38,622 nucleotides of DNA from Bacteroidia bacterium. Its GTDB lineage: Bacteria > Bacteroidota > Bacteroidia > AKYH767-A > OLB10. The notes under the pieces are model-generated. The model was not told the origin of the DNA and made no database searches. It was given only the letters and a program-made list of their open reading frames with translations. The position numbers and the translations under genes are program-made. The stretch covers positions 1 to 38,622 of the forward strand of contig JAEUTF010000005.1 of NCBI GenBank assembly GCA_016788185.1, read 5' to 3'. Below are positions 1 to 8,684 of the stretch, in pieces (within the stretch, counting starts at the first letter, position 1; each line of letters starts with the position of its first letter).

Positions 1-69
1 GCGGTGCTAATCAGCGCCGTGGCCGCCGCCCTTGCAGGGTTGTTGATTTTTATCCCGCTGATCTTCTGA
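1..69 (+). CDS. C-terminal end of an unidentified membrane protein (partial)
   Basis: The first 69 bases form an open frame that enters from outside the window and ends in TGA. Its last 23 residues are almost entirely hydrophobic (A, V, L, I, F), with one proline four residues from the end, as expected of a C-terminal transmembrane helix. The rest of the protein is outside the window, so the family cannot be named. It converges on the next gene, leaving an 11-bp gap between the two stop codons. Confidence 0.55.
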   Translation, partial: AVLISAVAAALAGLLIFIPLIF

Positions 70-80
70 ATGCGCCGGAA

Positions 81-2954
81 TCAGTCCTGCGTAAAGATCA
101 GTTTGTCTTCATCCACCATATTTCCGTCTACAAACGTCCGGAGCAGGTAAATGCCCGCGGCCAGATCTCCCCGGTAGAGGATCGTTGTATTTCCAGTCGC
201 CGGCAGCATTTGAAGGGCGCGTCCGTGCAGATCCAGCAATTCAAACCGCACTCCGGAACGGCTGAAGTCTCCTTCCAGTTCGAGTCGTACTGCACCGGCA
301 GCCGGCACAGGTCCTACGCGTGTCTGGTTTGCCGGCGCGCCAAAATCACCCTCCCGGCAATTCACCACCACGGAGATGGCATTGGAGGTTTTGCTGCAGC
401 CGTTGGCGCTTTCGCGCACCGTGTAATTACCGGCCAGGGTAGCCGTATAGCTTTGTGCGGTGGCCCCTGCCAGGTCAATGCCATTGCGGCGCCATTGGTA
501 GGTGACTCCGGCAAAGGCATTGGCCGTTAGCACTACGCTTTGTCCGGCACAAAAGGTAGTAGGACCGCCTGCGCTGATGCTGGCGGCGGGATTGTTGATT
601 TTGGTACACACAACCGAAGCGGTGGACGTTACGCCGCAGGGGCTGGTGACCACCACGGAATAGGTCCCGCTCTGGCTGACCGTGTACGTGCTGAAGACGG
701 CGCCAGCTATGTTCACATTATTTTTCCTCCATTGAAAGCTGTATCCGGGCAGGCTGTCGGCGGAAATCAGCAGCGTGCTGCCCTGGCAAAATGTGGCCGC
801 TCCGGCAGGGCTGATGCTGACGGCCGGCGGTGCATTCACCGTCACCGTTTTGGCGACAGAAGTCACGCTGCATCCGGAAGCGGCGGTCAGGATCACCTGG
901 TAATCGCCGGCCACCGTGGCCGTATAGGAAGAAGCGCTGGCGCCCGCAATCACCTGCCCGTTGCGCAGCCACTGATAGGTGTAGGGTCCGCTGTTGGTAC
1001 TGAACGTAACCGATCCTCCGCTACACAGGGCGGTAGATCCTCCGGCGATGATATCGGCGAAATAATATTCCAGCGTGAGTTTGGGTCGGTGGGCCGCGAT
1101 CGCATCGTCGGAGGAGGCCAGGCGTATCCAGGTCTGGCGCTTCAATTCATCCAGGTGCAGGAGCATGCCGAAGTGCTGGGAGGGCACATAGGACCAGTGC
1201 CGCACCAGGTTCAGGATGCTGAGGTTCAGGTATGATTTTGAGCTGAGCGTGGAACAAGCCACGGACGAACATTGAAAATCGGTGGAGTCGATGGAACTGT
1301 TCCAGGTCACGTTGCTTTCCGTCCAGTTCTGGGTGTTCCGCTTGAAAAACAGGGAATTCGGCGGATACAGCGTCGGATTGATTTCGTTCACCGTATCCAC
1401 CCAGAGTCGAAGGCTGGCGCTCACGAGAGGACTGTTCGGCGGCAGGGCACTCAGATCAAACTTCAGATAGCCCCGCTCGGCGGTACGGAAGTGCTTGTAC
1501 CAGTTGGATACTTCTATCGTTGGCGCGCCCCCGAAATTGTTGCCGAAGTTACCGAAAGCGCAGGTGATGTAGGCATCGATGCCGCTGGTATCCGGCTGCA
1601 GAACCAGTGTCCGGGCAGGAAGTGAAGCGGTGGAGGCGTTGCTGACGGTCACATTGGACGATGTTTTCGTACATCCGATCAGGTTAGACACTACGCATTT
1701 GTATTTTCCGGCTTTTGTTATGTAAAGTGCCGGCGTATCGCCTCCCGGTAATGCCGTACCGTTCCGGTACCACTGATAGCCGCTGATGTTGTTCCCCGAA
1801 GCAGTGAGGCTTTCCGCACTGCCCTCGCAAAGCGTGAGGGTGCCGGCGGGATTCAGGCTGACCGTCGGGTTGGCGTAAAAGGTGATTTGCTTAGACGGGC
1901 TGCTGTTGCAGGTGAGTCCGCTGGTGTTTACCTGATAGGTTCCGCTCTGCTTCACCCAGATGCTCTGGGAAACCGCTCCGGCCATCGCTACGCCATTGCG
2001 TTTCCAGACATAGCTGGGGGCAGAGGTGCAGCTCAACTGAATGGAATCGCCGTTACAGGCCACGCTTACCGGGGAGGTAATGAAAGCGCCGGGGTTGACC
2101 GTGACGAGCACAGCATTTGAATTGCGGTAACAATACCCTCCGCTGCCTGAACTGGTTTTCCCCACCATGACGTAGGTGCCGCTCTCGGTAACCTTGATAC
2201 TGGTTTTCCCGCTGCTGCCGGAGATGGTGATGCCGTTCTTAGTCCAGCGGTCGATGGTGATGGCGGAGCTACCCTGAATCAGCAGGGTATCGCCTGTACA
2301 AAAAGTGGTGGGTCCCTGCGCGGTGATGACCGGGTTGGAGGGCTGCCAGAAATAATAGGGATCCGTACGGAGGGTATCCCCGCAGGTCAGTACCGTCTTG
2401 TACTGATACCAGGCCGAGTCGCTCAGCGGGCCGCTCAGCAGGTACGAGGTTTCGCCGGTGGCCACACCGTTTTTGTACCACATGGCCCAGCGGGGCGTAC
2501 CCCAGGGAATGGTGCTGTTCGGGTCAAAGCAGGGCGGAACCGACAAGCTGTAGCAGGATCCGAAAAAGGTGCCCGCCACGACCGGAATCGTCAGGTTTCC
2601 AACGCTGGACAACAGGTGCACCACACTGGCCTGAATGTAATTCCCGAGCGCATCGATCTCAATGGCCCTGATGGTGCCGCCGGGGCAATTCGTCATCGGA
2701 TAACTGTTCATGTTTAACACCGTGCCATAACCCAGGGTGAAAACCTGTTCTATGCCCAGACTCGCATAATTGCTGTAATCGCCGTATTCCCACATGATAT
2801 CATTGCCCGGGGCAGGCGGACCGGAGGTATACGTGATGGAGGTGTTGGTGCAGAAGTCACTGTTGTTGGGTGAAATATTGATCCATTGTGCATAGGCATT
2901 CCTGCCGCTGGCAAGGGACAGGAAAAAGATCAGGACAAGGGTCGTGGCTCTCAT
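81..2954 (-). CDS. Large secreted T9SS cargo protein with Ig-like repeats and a DNRLRE domain
   Basis: Probable secreted or cell-surface adhesin-like protein of 957 aa. I place the start at 2954, giving a clean signal peptide (MRATTLVLIF... ending NAYAQ); the frame is open 22 codons further but that extension is not signal-like. Ig-like modules with the signature YQW.rNG...aG....y.v..aG.Y appear at least six times, in two blocks (about residues 208-445 and 635-866). Between them (about 448-633) lies a DNRLRE-type beta-sandwich, recognised by RGYLKFDLSALP, NWTESNVTWN and the closing RPKLTLEYYF. The last ~90 residues are a type A T9SS sorting domain in which the usual YPNP is replaced by GPVP, ending AAGIYLLRTFVDG...KLIF. 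Such domains direct export across the outer membrane. The ligand is unknown. Confidence 0.85.
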   Translation of the reverse strand: MRATTLVLIFFLSLASGRNAYAQWINISPNNSDFCTNTSITYTSGPPAPGNDIMWEYGDYSNYASLGIEQVFTLGYGTVLNMNSYPMTNCPGGTIRAIEIDALGNYIQASVVHLLSSVGNLTIPVVAGTFFGSCYSLSVPPCFDPNSTIPWGTPRWAMWYKNGVATGETSYLLSGPLSDSAWYQYKTVLTCGDTLRTDPYYFWQPSNPVITAQGPTTFCTGDTLLIQGSSAITIDRWTKNGITISGSSGKTSIKVTESGTYVMVGKTSSGSGGYCYRNSNAVLVTVNPGAFITSPVSVACNGDSIQLSCTSAPSYVWKRNGVAMAGAVSQSIWVKQSGTYQVNTSGLTCNSSPSKQITFYANPTVSLNPAGTLTLCEGSAESLTASGNNISGYQWYRNGTALPGGDTPALYITKAGKYKCVVSNLIGCTKTSSNVTVSNASTASLPARTLVLQPDTSGIDAYITCAFGNFGNNFGGAPTIEVSNWYKHFRTAERGYLKFDLSALPPNSPLVSASLRLWVDTVNEINPTLYPPNSLFFKRNTQNWTESNVTWNSSIDSTDFQCSSVACSTLSSKSYLNLSILNLVRHWSYVPSQHFGMLLHLDELKRQTWIRLASSDDAIAAHRPKLTLEYYFADIIAGGSTALCSGGSVTFSTNSGPYTYQWLRNGQVIAGASASSYTATVAGDYQVILTAASGCSVTSVAKTVTVNAPPAVSISPAGAATFCQGSTLLISADSLPGYSFQWRKNNVNIAGAVFSTYTVSQSGTYSVVVTSPCGVTSTASVVCTKINNPAASISAGGPTTFCAGQSVVLTANAFAGVTYQWRRNGIDLAGATAQSYTATLAGNYTVRESANGCSKTSNAISVVVNCREGDFGAPANQTRVGPVPAAGAVRLELEGDFSRSGVRFELLDLHGRALQMLPATGNTTILYRGDLAAGIYLLRTFVDGNMVDEDKLIFTQD

Positions 2955-3101
2955 AATAAAAAATTGTTTGGTGGGCGTGTTGGCGGTGAGACGAATCATT
3001 TTCAAGCCATGATTCATCATCCCATGAAAGTAAAACTTCTACCGTTTACTGCCTAGAAAAAACCGGAGATTTTGGCAAATAGCCATTCAGGAGGGGTCAA
3101 T

Positions 3102-3839
3102 TCAGGCAATGACCTGTTCCTCCGCCGTCAGCAAAGGCTCTTGCTTCAGGCGCAACAGGATTTGCATCACCGTCACCACATCTTTCTGACAATAGGTAAC
3201 GATTCGTTCCAGGTTCTTCTCCGACCAGTACACCGCACCCACCTGTGAACCGTCAATGTCGTCCTTTGGACTCGGTATACCCAGAATGTGGGCGAGCAGG
3301 TTGAGCGGAGTGTAGCTCTTGTAATCACCAAACTTCCACAACTCCATCGTATCCAGGTGCGGCACCTCCCAGGGTTTCTTGCCAAACAAATCCAGCTGCG
3401 GAGGCAAGGCAATGCCATGGATCACCATCCTGCGGCAGAGATACGGAAAATCGAACTCGCGGGCGTTGTGTCCGCAGAGGATCATCGGCGCACGCCGGTT
3501 CCTGCCCCGGTATTCGCTGATCTGTTGAAGCAGCGCACTGAACTCTGTGAGCAAGGCGTTCTCATCGTCTCCGTAAAAGGACTTCAGGCGGAATTGCCGT
3601 CCTCCCTCCTTCCCGCTCAGGAAACCGGTGGAGATGCAAATGATTTTTCCAAACTCCGCATAAATGCCCGCCCGTTCATAGATGGAAATTTCATCCGTGC
3701 CTTCCTCGCGCTTCAGGTTGGAAGCTTTCTTCAGCCAGAGTTTTTGCAGCTCTCCCGGGACCTGCTCAAAAGCGGGGTACTGGGGTACGGTTTCAATGTC
3801 GAGGCAAAGGATATTTTCAAGTTGCAGATCGTTTAGCAT
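3102..3839 (-). CDS. PolB-type 3'-5' exonuclease (DNA_pol_B_exo2 family)
   Basis: Predicted stand-alone 3'-5' exonuclease of the DnaQ-like superfamily, related to the proofreading domain of family B DNA polymerases; probably cytoplasmic DNA repair. 245 aa from the chosen start. The three Exo motifs are visible: Exo I in LCLDIETVPQ (D and E bind metal), Exo II in CGHNAREFDFPYL, and Exo III in YCQKDVVTVMQ (Y...D). The frame is open 35 codons further upstream, but a perfect -7 element (3857-3864) lies inside that extension and the family begins close to the DIE motif, so ATG 3839 is preferred. It is divergent from the DUF5686 gene at 3972. The in vivo substrate is not predictable from sequence. 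Confidence 0.85.
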   Translation of the reverse strand: MLNDLQLENILCLDIETVPQYPAFEQVPGELQKLWLKKASNLKREEGTDEISIYERAGIYAEFGKIICISTGFLSGKEGGRQFRLKSFYGDDENALLTEFSALLQQISEYRGRNRRAPMILCGHNAREFDFPYLCRRMVIHGIALPPQLDLFGKKPWEVPHLDTMELWKFGDYKSYTPLNLLAHILGIPSPKDDIDGSQVGAVYWSEKNLERIVTYCQKDVVTVMQILLRLKQEPLLTAEEQVIA

Positions 3840-3856
3840 AGGCAGATCGTGAATTT

Positions 3857-3864
3857 CAAAAATA
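3857..3864 (-). promoter_or_regulatory. Bacteroidota -7 element for the exonuclease gene
   Basis: TATTTTTG on the minus strand is a full match to TAnnTTTG, ending 17 nt before the start codon at 3839. I see no convincing -33 TTTG at normal spacing. Confidence 0.6.
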
Positions 3865-3959
3865 GGCAATGCGCGTCTTCTTTCCGATGACAAGCGGATA
3901 CAAACGTTTAAAGCGGAGAAAGCGATGTCCGGAATAAATTTCAATCTCCGTTCTTATTC

Positions 3960-3967
3960 TATTTTTG
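3960..3967 (+). promoter_or_regulatory. Bacteroidota -7 element abutting the DUF5686 gene
   Basis: TATTTTTG followed by CGGC and then ATG at 3972. Only 4 nt separate the element from the start codon, so transcription would begin at or very near the ATG. Confidence 0.6.
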
Positions 3968-3971
3968 CGGC

Positions 3972-6401
3972 ATGCGAAATATTTTATGCGTCCTTGCCCT
4001 CCAGCTGCTTTTTTTCACCGCCGCGGCGCAGAGCATACGGGGCCGGGTATTCAACCGCGCCGGTCGTGTTCCGCTGGCATTCGTTACCGTGGTGGAGGAA
4101 GGCAGTCAGAATGGCACCTATAGCGATATCGATGGTTATTTCAGCCTGAAGCTGACCCGTGCCGGTTCCGCGCTGGTCTTCTCCTGCCTGGGTTTCGAAA
4201 CCCAAAAACTACCCCCTCCGTCAGATGCATTGTGGATCGTGGAAATGGCACCGGCTTCCATCAGCATGAAAGAAGTGGTAATTCTACCGGGAGATAATCC
4301 GGCGGAAGTCATCATGCGCAGGGTGCTGCAAAACAAAAAGCGCAACGACCCCGAAAGGGCATTGTCCTTCACCTACGACAGCTACAACAAACTGGTGTTT
4401 GCCGGGGTGCCGGATACCACCAGCCGCGAGGTGCCACAGGTAGAGAACAGCCTCGATACCGCCCTGGTGAAGAAGAAAGATTATTTCGATGACAAACACC
4501 TCTTTCTGCTGGAGAGTGCCAGTCACCGGAAACACCTGCCGCCCGGAAAAGACGAGGAACAGATCCTCGCCACCCGCGTGTCGGGACTGAAAAATCCGGC
4601 TTTTGCCCTGCTGGGCACACAGCTGCAGTCTTTCTCTCTCTACGGCGACAACGTTAGCATACTCGATTTGCAATACCTCAGTCCGCTGAACGATGCCGCC
4701 ATCAGCAAATACCTTTTTATTCTGGAAGACAGCTCCGTGATGCATAACGCCACGGTCTATACCATCCGTTTTCTTCCCCGGAAAAACAAGAAGTTCAACG
4801 GGCTCAAAGGAACCCTCTTCATCAACTCCGATGGCTGGGCGCTGCAAAATGTACTCGCCGAACCGGCCGACAGCGCCGCTTCCGTGGGCATCCGCATCCA
4901 GCAGCAATACAGCAGGAAGGAAGGGGTGTGGTTTCCCGAACAACTCAATTCCTTTCTCAGCATCCCCGGCATGCAGGTGAACGGCGTGACCGTAACCGGC
5001 ATTAGCAAATCCTACATCCGCAACCTGAACATCCAACCGAGTCTGCGCAAACGTGATTTCGGACCCGTAGTGTTGCGCATGGCGCCGCGTGCCACCCAGG
5101 TGCCCGACTCCGTGTGGAATCAATACCGGGAACATGCGCTGGATCCGAAAGAGCAGCAAACCTATGTCTACATGGACAGTGTCGGCAAAGCGGAGAATTT
5201 TGAGCAAAAAATAAAAGTCCTGGGCATCCTGGCCAGCGGGAAACTGCCGCTGGGCCCGGTCAGCTTCGACATCAACCGCCTGATACGGATGAACGATTAC
5301 GAAGGACTGCGTTTGGGAGCGGGCCTTCACACCAACGATTTTTTGTCGGAAAGGTTCAGCATCGGCGGATACTATGCCTACGGCTTTAAAGACAAAGCCC
5401 ATAAATACGGCGGCGATGTGTTGGTGCACCTGTACCGCAGGCGCAGTGCCTGGATACAGCTGCGCTATGAAGACGATGTATTGGAAAGCGGGGGCCGCCA
5501 GCTGGATCCTCGTCCCGGAACGTTTCTGAACACCAACTATTACCCCTTTTTTATCAGCCGGATGGATCACGTTACGCTGAAGGAAGTCTCCCTGAATGGC
5601 CGTCTGATCGGTAACCTGAGCGCTACGCTTTTTGCCAATGAACAGGAAACAGAAATGTACAGGGACCTTGGCTTCCTCTATCCGCGTACCGAAGAAGCCG
5701 ATCTCATCATCCGCCGTTTCACCCTGCAGCAGGCGGGCATCACGCTGCGTTGGGCTCCGGGCGAACAACTCGCCGTGGCCGGACAAAGAGAAGTCAGCAT
5801 GGGCGGAAAATGGCCGGTATTCTATTTCCGTTATGCCCTTGAAAGAATCGATGAACTGGACCGTCTGAAGCAGTACGAACGCGTGGATGCCATGGTGGAA
5901 AAAACCTTCCGGAGTACCTTGTACGGCGACTTCATCCTCCGTGCCCTTGGCGGATATGTGCCGGAAGCCCTGCCCCTCTCCCTCTATTACAATGCCCGTG
6001 GCACCAACACGATCAATTACGACAGGAAAAGGTACATCGGCATCGCGGCACCCAACACTTTTGAAACCATGCGCACCAATGAATTCATGCACTCCGCGTT
6101 TCTGGCGGTACATGTGCGGCATCAATTCCGCGACCTGCTGTTCCGGTCAAAAAATTTCAGGCCGCAGCTCAGCATCGTCAGCAACATGCTTTGGGGACGC
6201 CTTACGAAACCGGAACAACAACTCCACACCGGCCGTGTGGCCTCCAGGGGTTATTTTGAGAGCGGGCTCTGCATCGACCGCCTCCTGCACTCCGGTTTTT
6301 CCGGCTTCGGACTTGCTGTTTTTTATCGCTACGGCGCGTATGCCCTGGAGAAAAAATCCGACAACATCGTGGTGAAACTGAGCGTATCCTTCGGTTCCTA
6401 G
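3972..6401 (+). CDS. DUF5686 / carboxypeptidase-like regulatory domain outer-membrane protein
   Basis: Predicted outer-membrane protein of 809 aa. A signal peptide (residues 1-19, ending TAAAQ) is followed by a carboxypeptidase-regulatory-like beta-sandwich (about 21-100: IRGRVFN...PLAFVTV...GTYSDIDGYFSL), the N-terminal plug-like module common in Bacteroidota outer-membrane proteins. From about residue 110 the sequence matches the DUF5686 family (AEVIMRRVLQNKKRNDPE..., YNKLVFAG), with many alternating aromatic beta-strands to the end and a terminal ...VVKLSVSFGS strand typical of a beta-barrel. The start codon sits 4 nt after a -7 element. The family occurs throughout the phylum, but no transport substrate or enzymatic role is established to my knowledge. 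It is monocistronic, with no gene downstream for 375 bp on this strand. Confidence 0.85.
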   Translation: MRNILCVLALQLLFFTAAAQSIRGRVFNRAGRVPLAFVTVVEEGSQNGTYSDIDGYFSLKLTRAGSALVFSCLGFETQKLPPPSDALWIVEMAPASISMKEVVILPGDNPAEVIMRRVLQNKKRNDPERALSFTYDSYNKLVFAGVPDTTSREVPQVENSLDTALVKKKDYFDDKHLFLLESASHRKHLPPGKDEEQILATRVSGLKNPAFALLGTQLQSFSLYGDNVSILDLQYLSPLNDAAISKYLFILEDSSVMHNATVYTIRFLPRKNKKFNGLKGTLFINSDGWALQNVLAEPADSAASVGIRIQQQYSRKEGVWFPEQLNSFLSIPGMQVNGVTVTGISKSYIRNLNIQPSLRKRDFGPVVLRMAPRATQVPDSVWNQYREHALDPKEQQTYVYMDSVGKAENFEQKIKVLGILASGKLPLGPVSFDINRLIRMNDYEGLRLGAGLHTNDFLSERFSIGGYYAYGFKDKAHKYGGDVLVHLYRRRSAWIQLRYEDDVLESGGRQLDPRPGTFLNTNYYPFFISRMDHVTLKEVSLNGRLIGNLSATLFANEQETEMYRDLGFLYPRTEEADLIIRRFTLQQAGITLRWAPGEQLAVAGQREVSMGGKWPVFYFRYALERIDELDRLKQYERVDAMVEKTFRSTLYGDFILRALGGYVPEALPLSLYYNARGTNTINYDRKRYIGIAAPNTFETMRTNEFMHSAFLAVHVRHQFRDLLFRSKNFRPQLSIVSNMLWGRLTKPEQQLHTGRVASRGYFESGLCIDRLLHSGFSGFGLAVFYRYGAYALEKKSDNIVVKLSVSFGS

Positions 6402-6512
6402 AACACTTCTCAGGCCTGATGGATGGGTCAGAAACAAACCGCACGGAATAGAAAGATTTAGCGAAGGAAACAGGCTATTCCGCCCACAATTTCAAAAATC
6501 ACCTGCGGGTAC

Positions 6513-6554
6513 ATCATAAGCCATCCTACGCCATCATGAAAATCAGTGGCCCAT
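6513..6554 (+). repeat. 42-bp direct repeat, copy 1
   Basis: Begins ATCATAAGCCATCCT and ends GTGGCCCAT. It matches copy 2 (6688-6729) at 39 of 42 positions by hand alignment. Weaker similarity extends upstream to about 6486, with one indel, and possibly to 6461. Confidence 0.85.
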
Positions 6555-6687
6555 CAAACATGAAAGTATCGCTTCGCTGAAATAAAAAGCAATAGCCCGT
6601 TGCGGTATCATGAATTACAGGGAAGAGGAAACTCCCGAGAAGGTAACTACATCTCCTGTCCGATTATCAAAAAATACCTAAGCGTAA

Positions 6688-6729
6688 ATCATAAGCCATC
6701 CTCCTCCATCATGAAAATCCGTGGCCCAT
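6688..6729 (+). repeat. 42-bp direct repeat, copy 2
   Basis: Second copy of the repeat at 6513-6554, in the same orientation and offset by 175 bp. The three mismatches lie in the trinucleotide after CCATCCT (two) and before GTGGCCCAT (one). I found no third copy in the window. Confidence 0.85.
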
Positions 6730-6776
6730 TAACGCATTCTTTGACCATGCAGGTATGGTGATTCCGGGAAATGACA

Positions 6777-7190
6777 CTAACGTATCATCACCCCGCGCTT
6801 GCCCAGCAAAGGAATCATGGTGAAATACGATTCACTGATGGACTCGGGAAGAAAGATGTATTTCTTATCAAAAATTTCGCGGTCTATGTAAAAACTCAGC
6901 CAGTACTCGTTGTTCAACCCGAACACCGTTTCCTGAATCGGTTCAATCAGCATATAACTCATCGGGCTCATATCGCCCAGGTAATGCCGGAGCGTAGACG
7001 TTTTTACTTCCTCTCCCTTAAAAACACCATAGCCTTTGCTGGCAATGATTACATTTTCAATGGGCGCCTGCTTGAGGTTCAGGAGATAGACTTCCCACAA
7101 CGGTCCTTCCGCATCCGCTGCTGTCTGTTCCTTGGGGAGGACGGCGATGGCGATGTCCTCCACCGATACACGCTGAATGTCTCTTAACAT
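6777..7190 (-). CDS. Conserved Bacteroidota protein of unknown function (137 aa)
   Basis: Small soluble protein with no signal peptide or membrane segment. It resembles a ~140-aa Bacteroidota family I recognise by its pattern: N-terminal DIAIAVLP, a central NLKQAPIENVIIASKGYG, then GEEVKTSTLRHYLGD, FGLNNEYWLSFYID and a conserved C-terminus KKYIFLPESI...PLLGKRGVMI. I recall members annotated as phenylalanyl-tRNA synthetase alpha subunits, but nothing here supports that: there are no class II synthetase motifs. No function is assigned. A good -7 element (7235-7242) lies about 44 nt upstream, and no longer in-frame start exists. It is followed downstream by the repeat-bearing gap. Confidence 0.8.
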   Translation of the reverse strand: MLRDIQRVSVEDIAIAVLPKEQTAADAEGPLWEVYLLNLKQAPIENVIIASKGYGVFKGEEVKTSTLRHYLGDMSPMSYMLIEPIQETVFGLNNEYWLSFYIDREIFDKKYIFLPESISESYFTMIPLLGKRGVMIR

Positions 7191-7234
7191 GGGGAATTTC
7201 TGCTCATTTTAACGATTTCCGTGTGCTATGGTTG

Positions 7235-7242
7235 CAAAGATA
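7235..7242 (-). promoter_or_regulatory. Bacteroidota -7 element for the 137-aa gene
   Basis: TATCTTTG on the minus strand is a full match to TAnnTTTG, ending 44 nt before the start codon at 7190. Confidence 0.55.
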
Positions 7243-7398
7243 AGGCCATTCGCTGCCATCCTCCGGTAAAAAAACGCCGCCCTTTCAGGCATTCTGTCTT
7301 CATTGCTTACATCCTGAAAAACAATGAATACCCTACTCCGTTCCGCTGCTTCCAGGCTTTCACAGGTTCAGGTCCTGAGGGAAGAAGGCCATTCTGCA

Positions 7399-8553
7399 TC
7401 AGCGGCCGGCCTCCGCTTTGGCGGCCATCTGCAGGGCACCGCGCACATAAAGGGGGAGGTCCAGCAGCGTGCCGTCAGCGGCCTGGCGACGCTGATGCCC
7501 CAGCCTGACCATCACGATATCCTTGTCGGGAATGGCCACGATGTACTGCCCCAGAATACCGCGGCAGTAAAATATTTTATGGCCATCCACTTCGGCTATC
7601 CACCACTGATAGCCATATTCCACATTGGGTGTTCCTTCGTCGAGCAGGGGAGCCGGCACCACGCTCTCCTTCACGAAGGCGCTATCGAGCAACTGCTGTC
7701 CGTGCCAGTTGCCGAGATGCAGGTACAGCGCCCCGATCCGGGCAAAATCACGTGCATTGGAATAAATGCAGCAGGAAGCCTTTTCCATGCCGCCCTCCCG
7801 GTCGATGGTCCATTCGGCCGCATGTTCGGCGCCGAGTGGCCTCCATAGTTTCTCAGAACAGTATTCGCTGAGGCTTTTTCCGGTCGCCCGCATCAGCACC
7901 ATGGCGAGCAGCTGTGTGGCGCCGCCCTGGTACTCATAGTTCTTCCCCGGTTCACCTACCACTTCCAGCCGGTCCATCAGGCCTTTGAGATCCTTTCCAT
8001 AATAGGCTTCGGTGGTAATGCTGAAAAGACTGGCATAGGCCTCGTCCCAACTGAGCGCGGCCGACATGGTGATGAGGTTGCGCAGACTGAGTTTCCCCTT
8101 GCTGTTGCCGGCATACTCGGGAATGAAATCAGCCACCTTCTGATCAAGGCTCCTGATTTTTCCCTCGCGAAAGGCGATTCCCGTGAGTACAGCAACGACA
8201 CTTTTCGACATGGAAAAGGAATTGGAAAGCGAGGAATCGCTGTATCCGTCCCAATAGGCTTCGTACAAAATCGAATCCCGGTGAATGACCAGGTAGGCCA
8301 CACTCCGCTCACGCAGCAATTCATTTTCCGTGGCCGTATCGGGTTTCAGTTGGTTGTAAAGACGAGACAGCGGCCAGGGGCGCGGGGCGCCGGCCGGCAC
8401 TTCGCGTTGAATGAAAATCGTATGGTCGTCAATGTTGACATAGTTATAGACGAGCGCTTTGTAGACCCAGGTCTTCCCGCTGAGGAGCAGCCACACATTG
8501 AAAAGGAGCAAGACCGTCAAAAGCAATACACCCGTGCGCTTTACATATTTCAT
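7399..8553 (-). CDS. Serine hydrolase of the beta-lactamase class C / penicillin-binding protein family
   Basis: 384-aa predicted serine hydrolase of the beta-lactamase superfamily, held in or exported across the inner membrane by one N-terminal hydrophobic segment (about residues 7-25). The nucleophile motif SxxK is visible as SMSK (S114, K117) in NSFSMSKSVVAVLTGIA. A second-motif region YEYQGGATQLLAMVL lies at the usual place. The C-terminal region YGYQWWIAEVDG...YCRGILGQYIVAIPD stands where the KTG/HxG motif is expected, with GILG instead of a canonical HTG. The family spans esterases, D-amino-acid peptidases and true beta-lactamases, so the substrate cannot be inferred, and nothing nearby suggests an antibiotic-resistance context. 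The nearest -7 match upstream (TATTTTTC) has one mismatch. Confidence 0.85.
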   Translation of the reverse strand: MKYVKRTGVLLLTVLLLFNVWLLLSGKTWVYKALVYNYVNIDDHTIFIQREVPAGAPRPWPLSRLYNQLKPDTATENELLRERSVAYLVIHRDSILYEAYWDGYSDSSLSNSFSMSKSVVAVLTGIAFREGKIRSLDQKVADFIPEYAGNSKGKLSLRNLITMSAALSWDEAYASLFSITTEAYYGKDLKGLMDRLEVVGEPGKNYEYQGGATQLLAMVLMRATGKSLSEYCSEKLWRPLGAEHAAEWTIDREGGMEKASCCIYSNARDFARIGALYLHLGNWHGQQLLDSAFVKESVVPAPLLDEGTPNVEYGYQWWIAEVDGHKIFYCRGILGQYIVAIPDKDIVMVRLGHQRRQAADGTLLDLPLYVRGALQMAAKAEAGR

Positions 8554-8684
8554 CGGCGTCAGAAATTAAATTCTTCCGAAAAATAGCGATTCGCCTGAAA
8601 CAACTAGTACAGCCGAAGACCGGCCTGTTCACAAATGAAATCAACAAGTGTTGGTTGCCGGACGGCAATACGGATGCATCCGGT

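Larger units (their letters stand above)
6402..6776. other. 375-bp non-coding gap with a degenerate tandem duplication
   Basis: This gap lies between the convergent 3' ends of the DUF5686 gene and the 137-aa gene. I see no convincing coding frame, tRNA or strong hairpin terminator. Its notable content is a duplicated block described separately. Confidence 0.7.

Noticed and set aside
81-2330. Repeats that could be mistaken for a CRISPR array
   Set aside because: The periodicity is at protein level (Ig-like modules) with diverged DNA, not short identical repeats with unique spacers. No cas genes occur.
4284-6125. 613-codon open frame on the minus strand, antisense to the DUF5686 gene
   Set aside because: The sense frame has a signal peptide and family motifs; the antisense translation is low-complexity (G, H, V, Q rich) with no domain. 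GC-rich third positions create such mirror frames.
6777-7190. Annotation as phenylalanyl-tRNA synthetase alpha subunit
   Set aside because: The 137-aa protein lacks class II synthetase motifs and is far too short; such labels for this family appear to be annotation errors.
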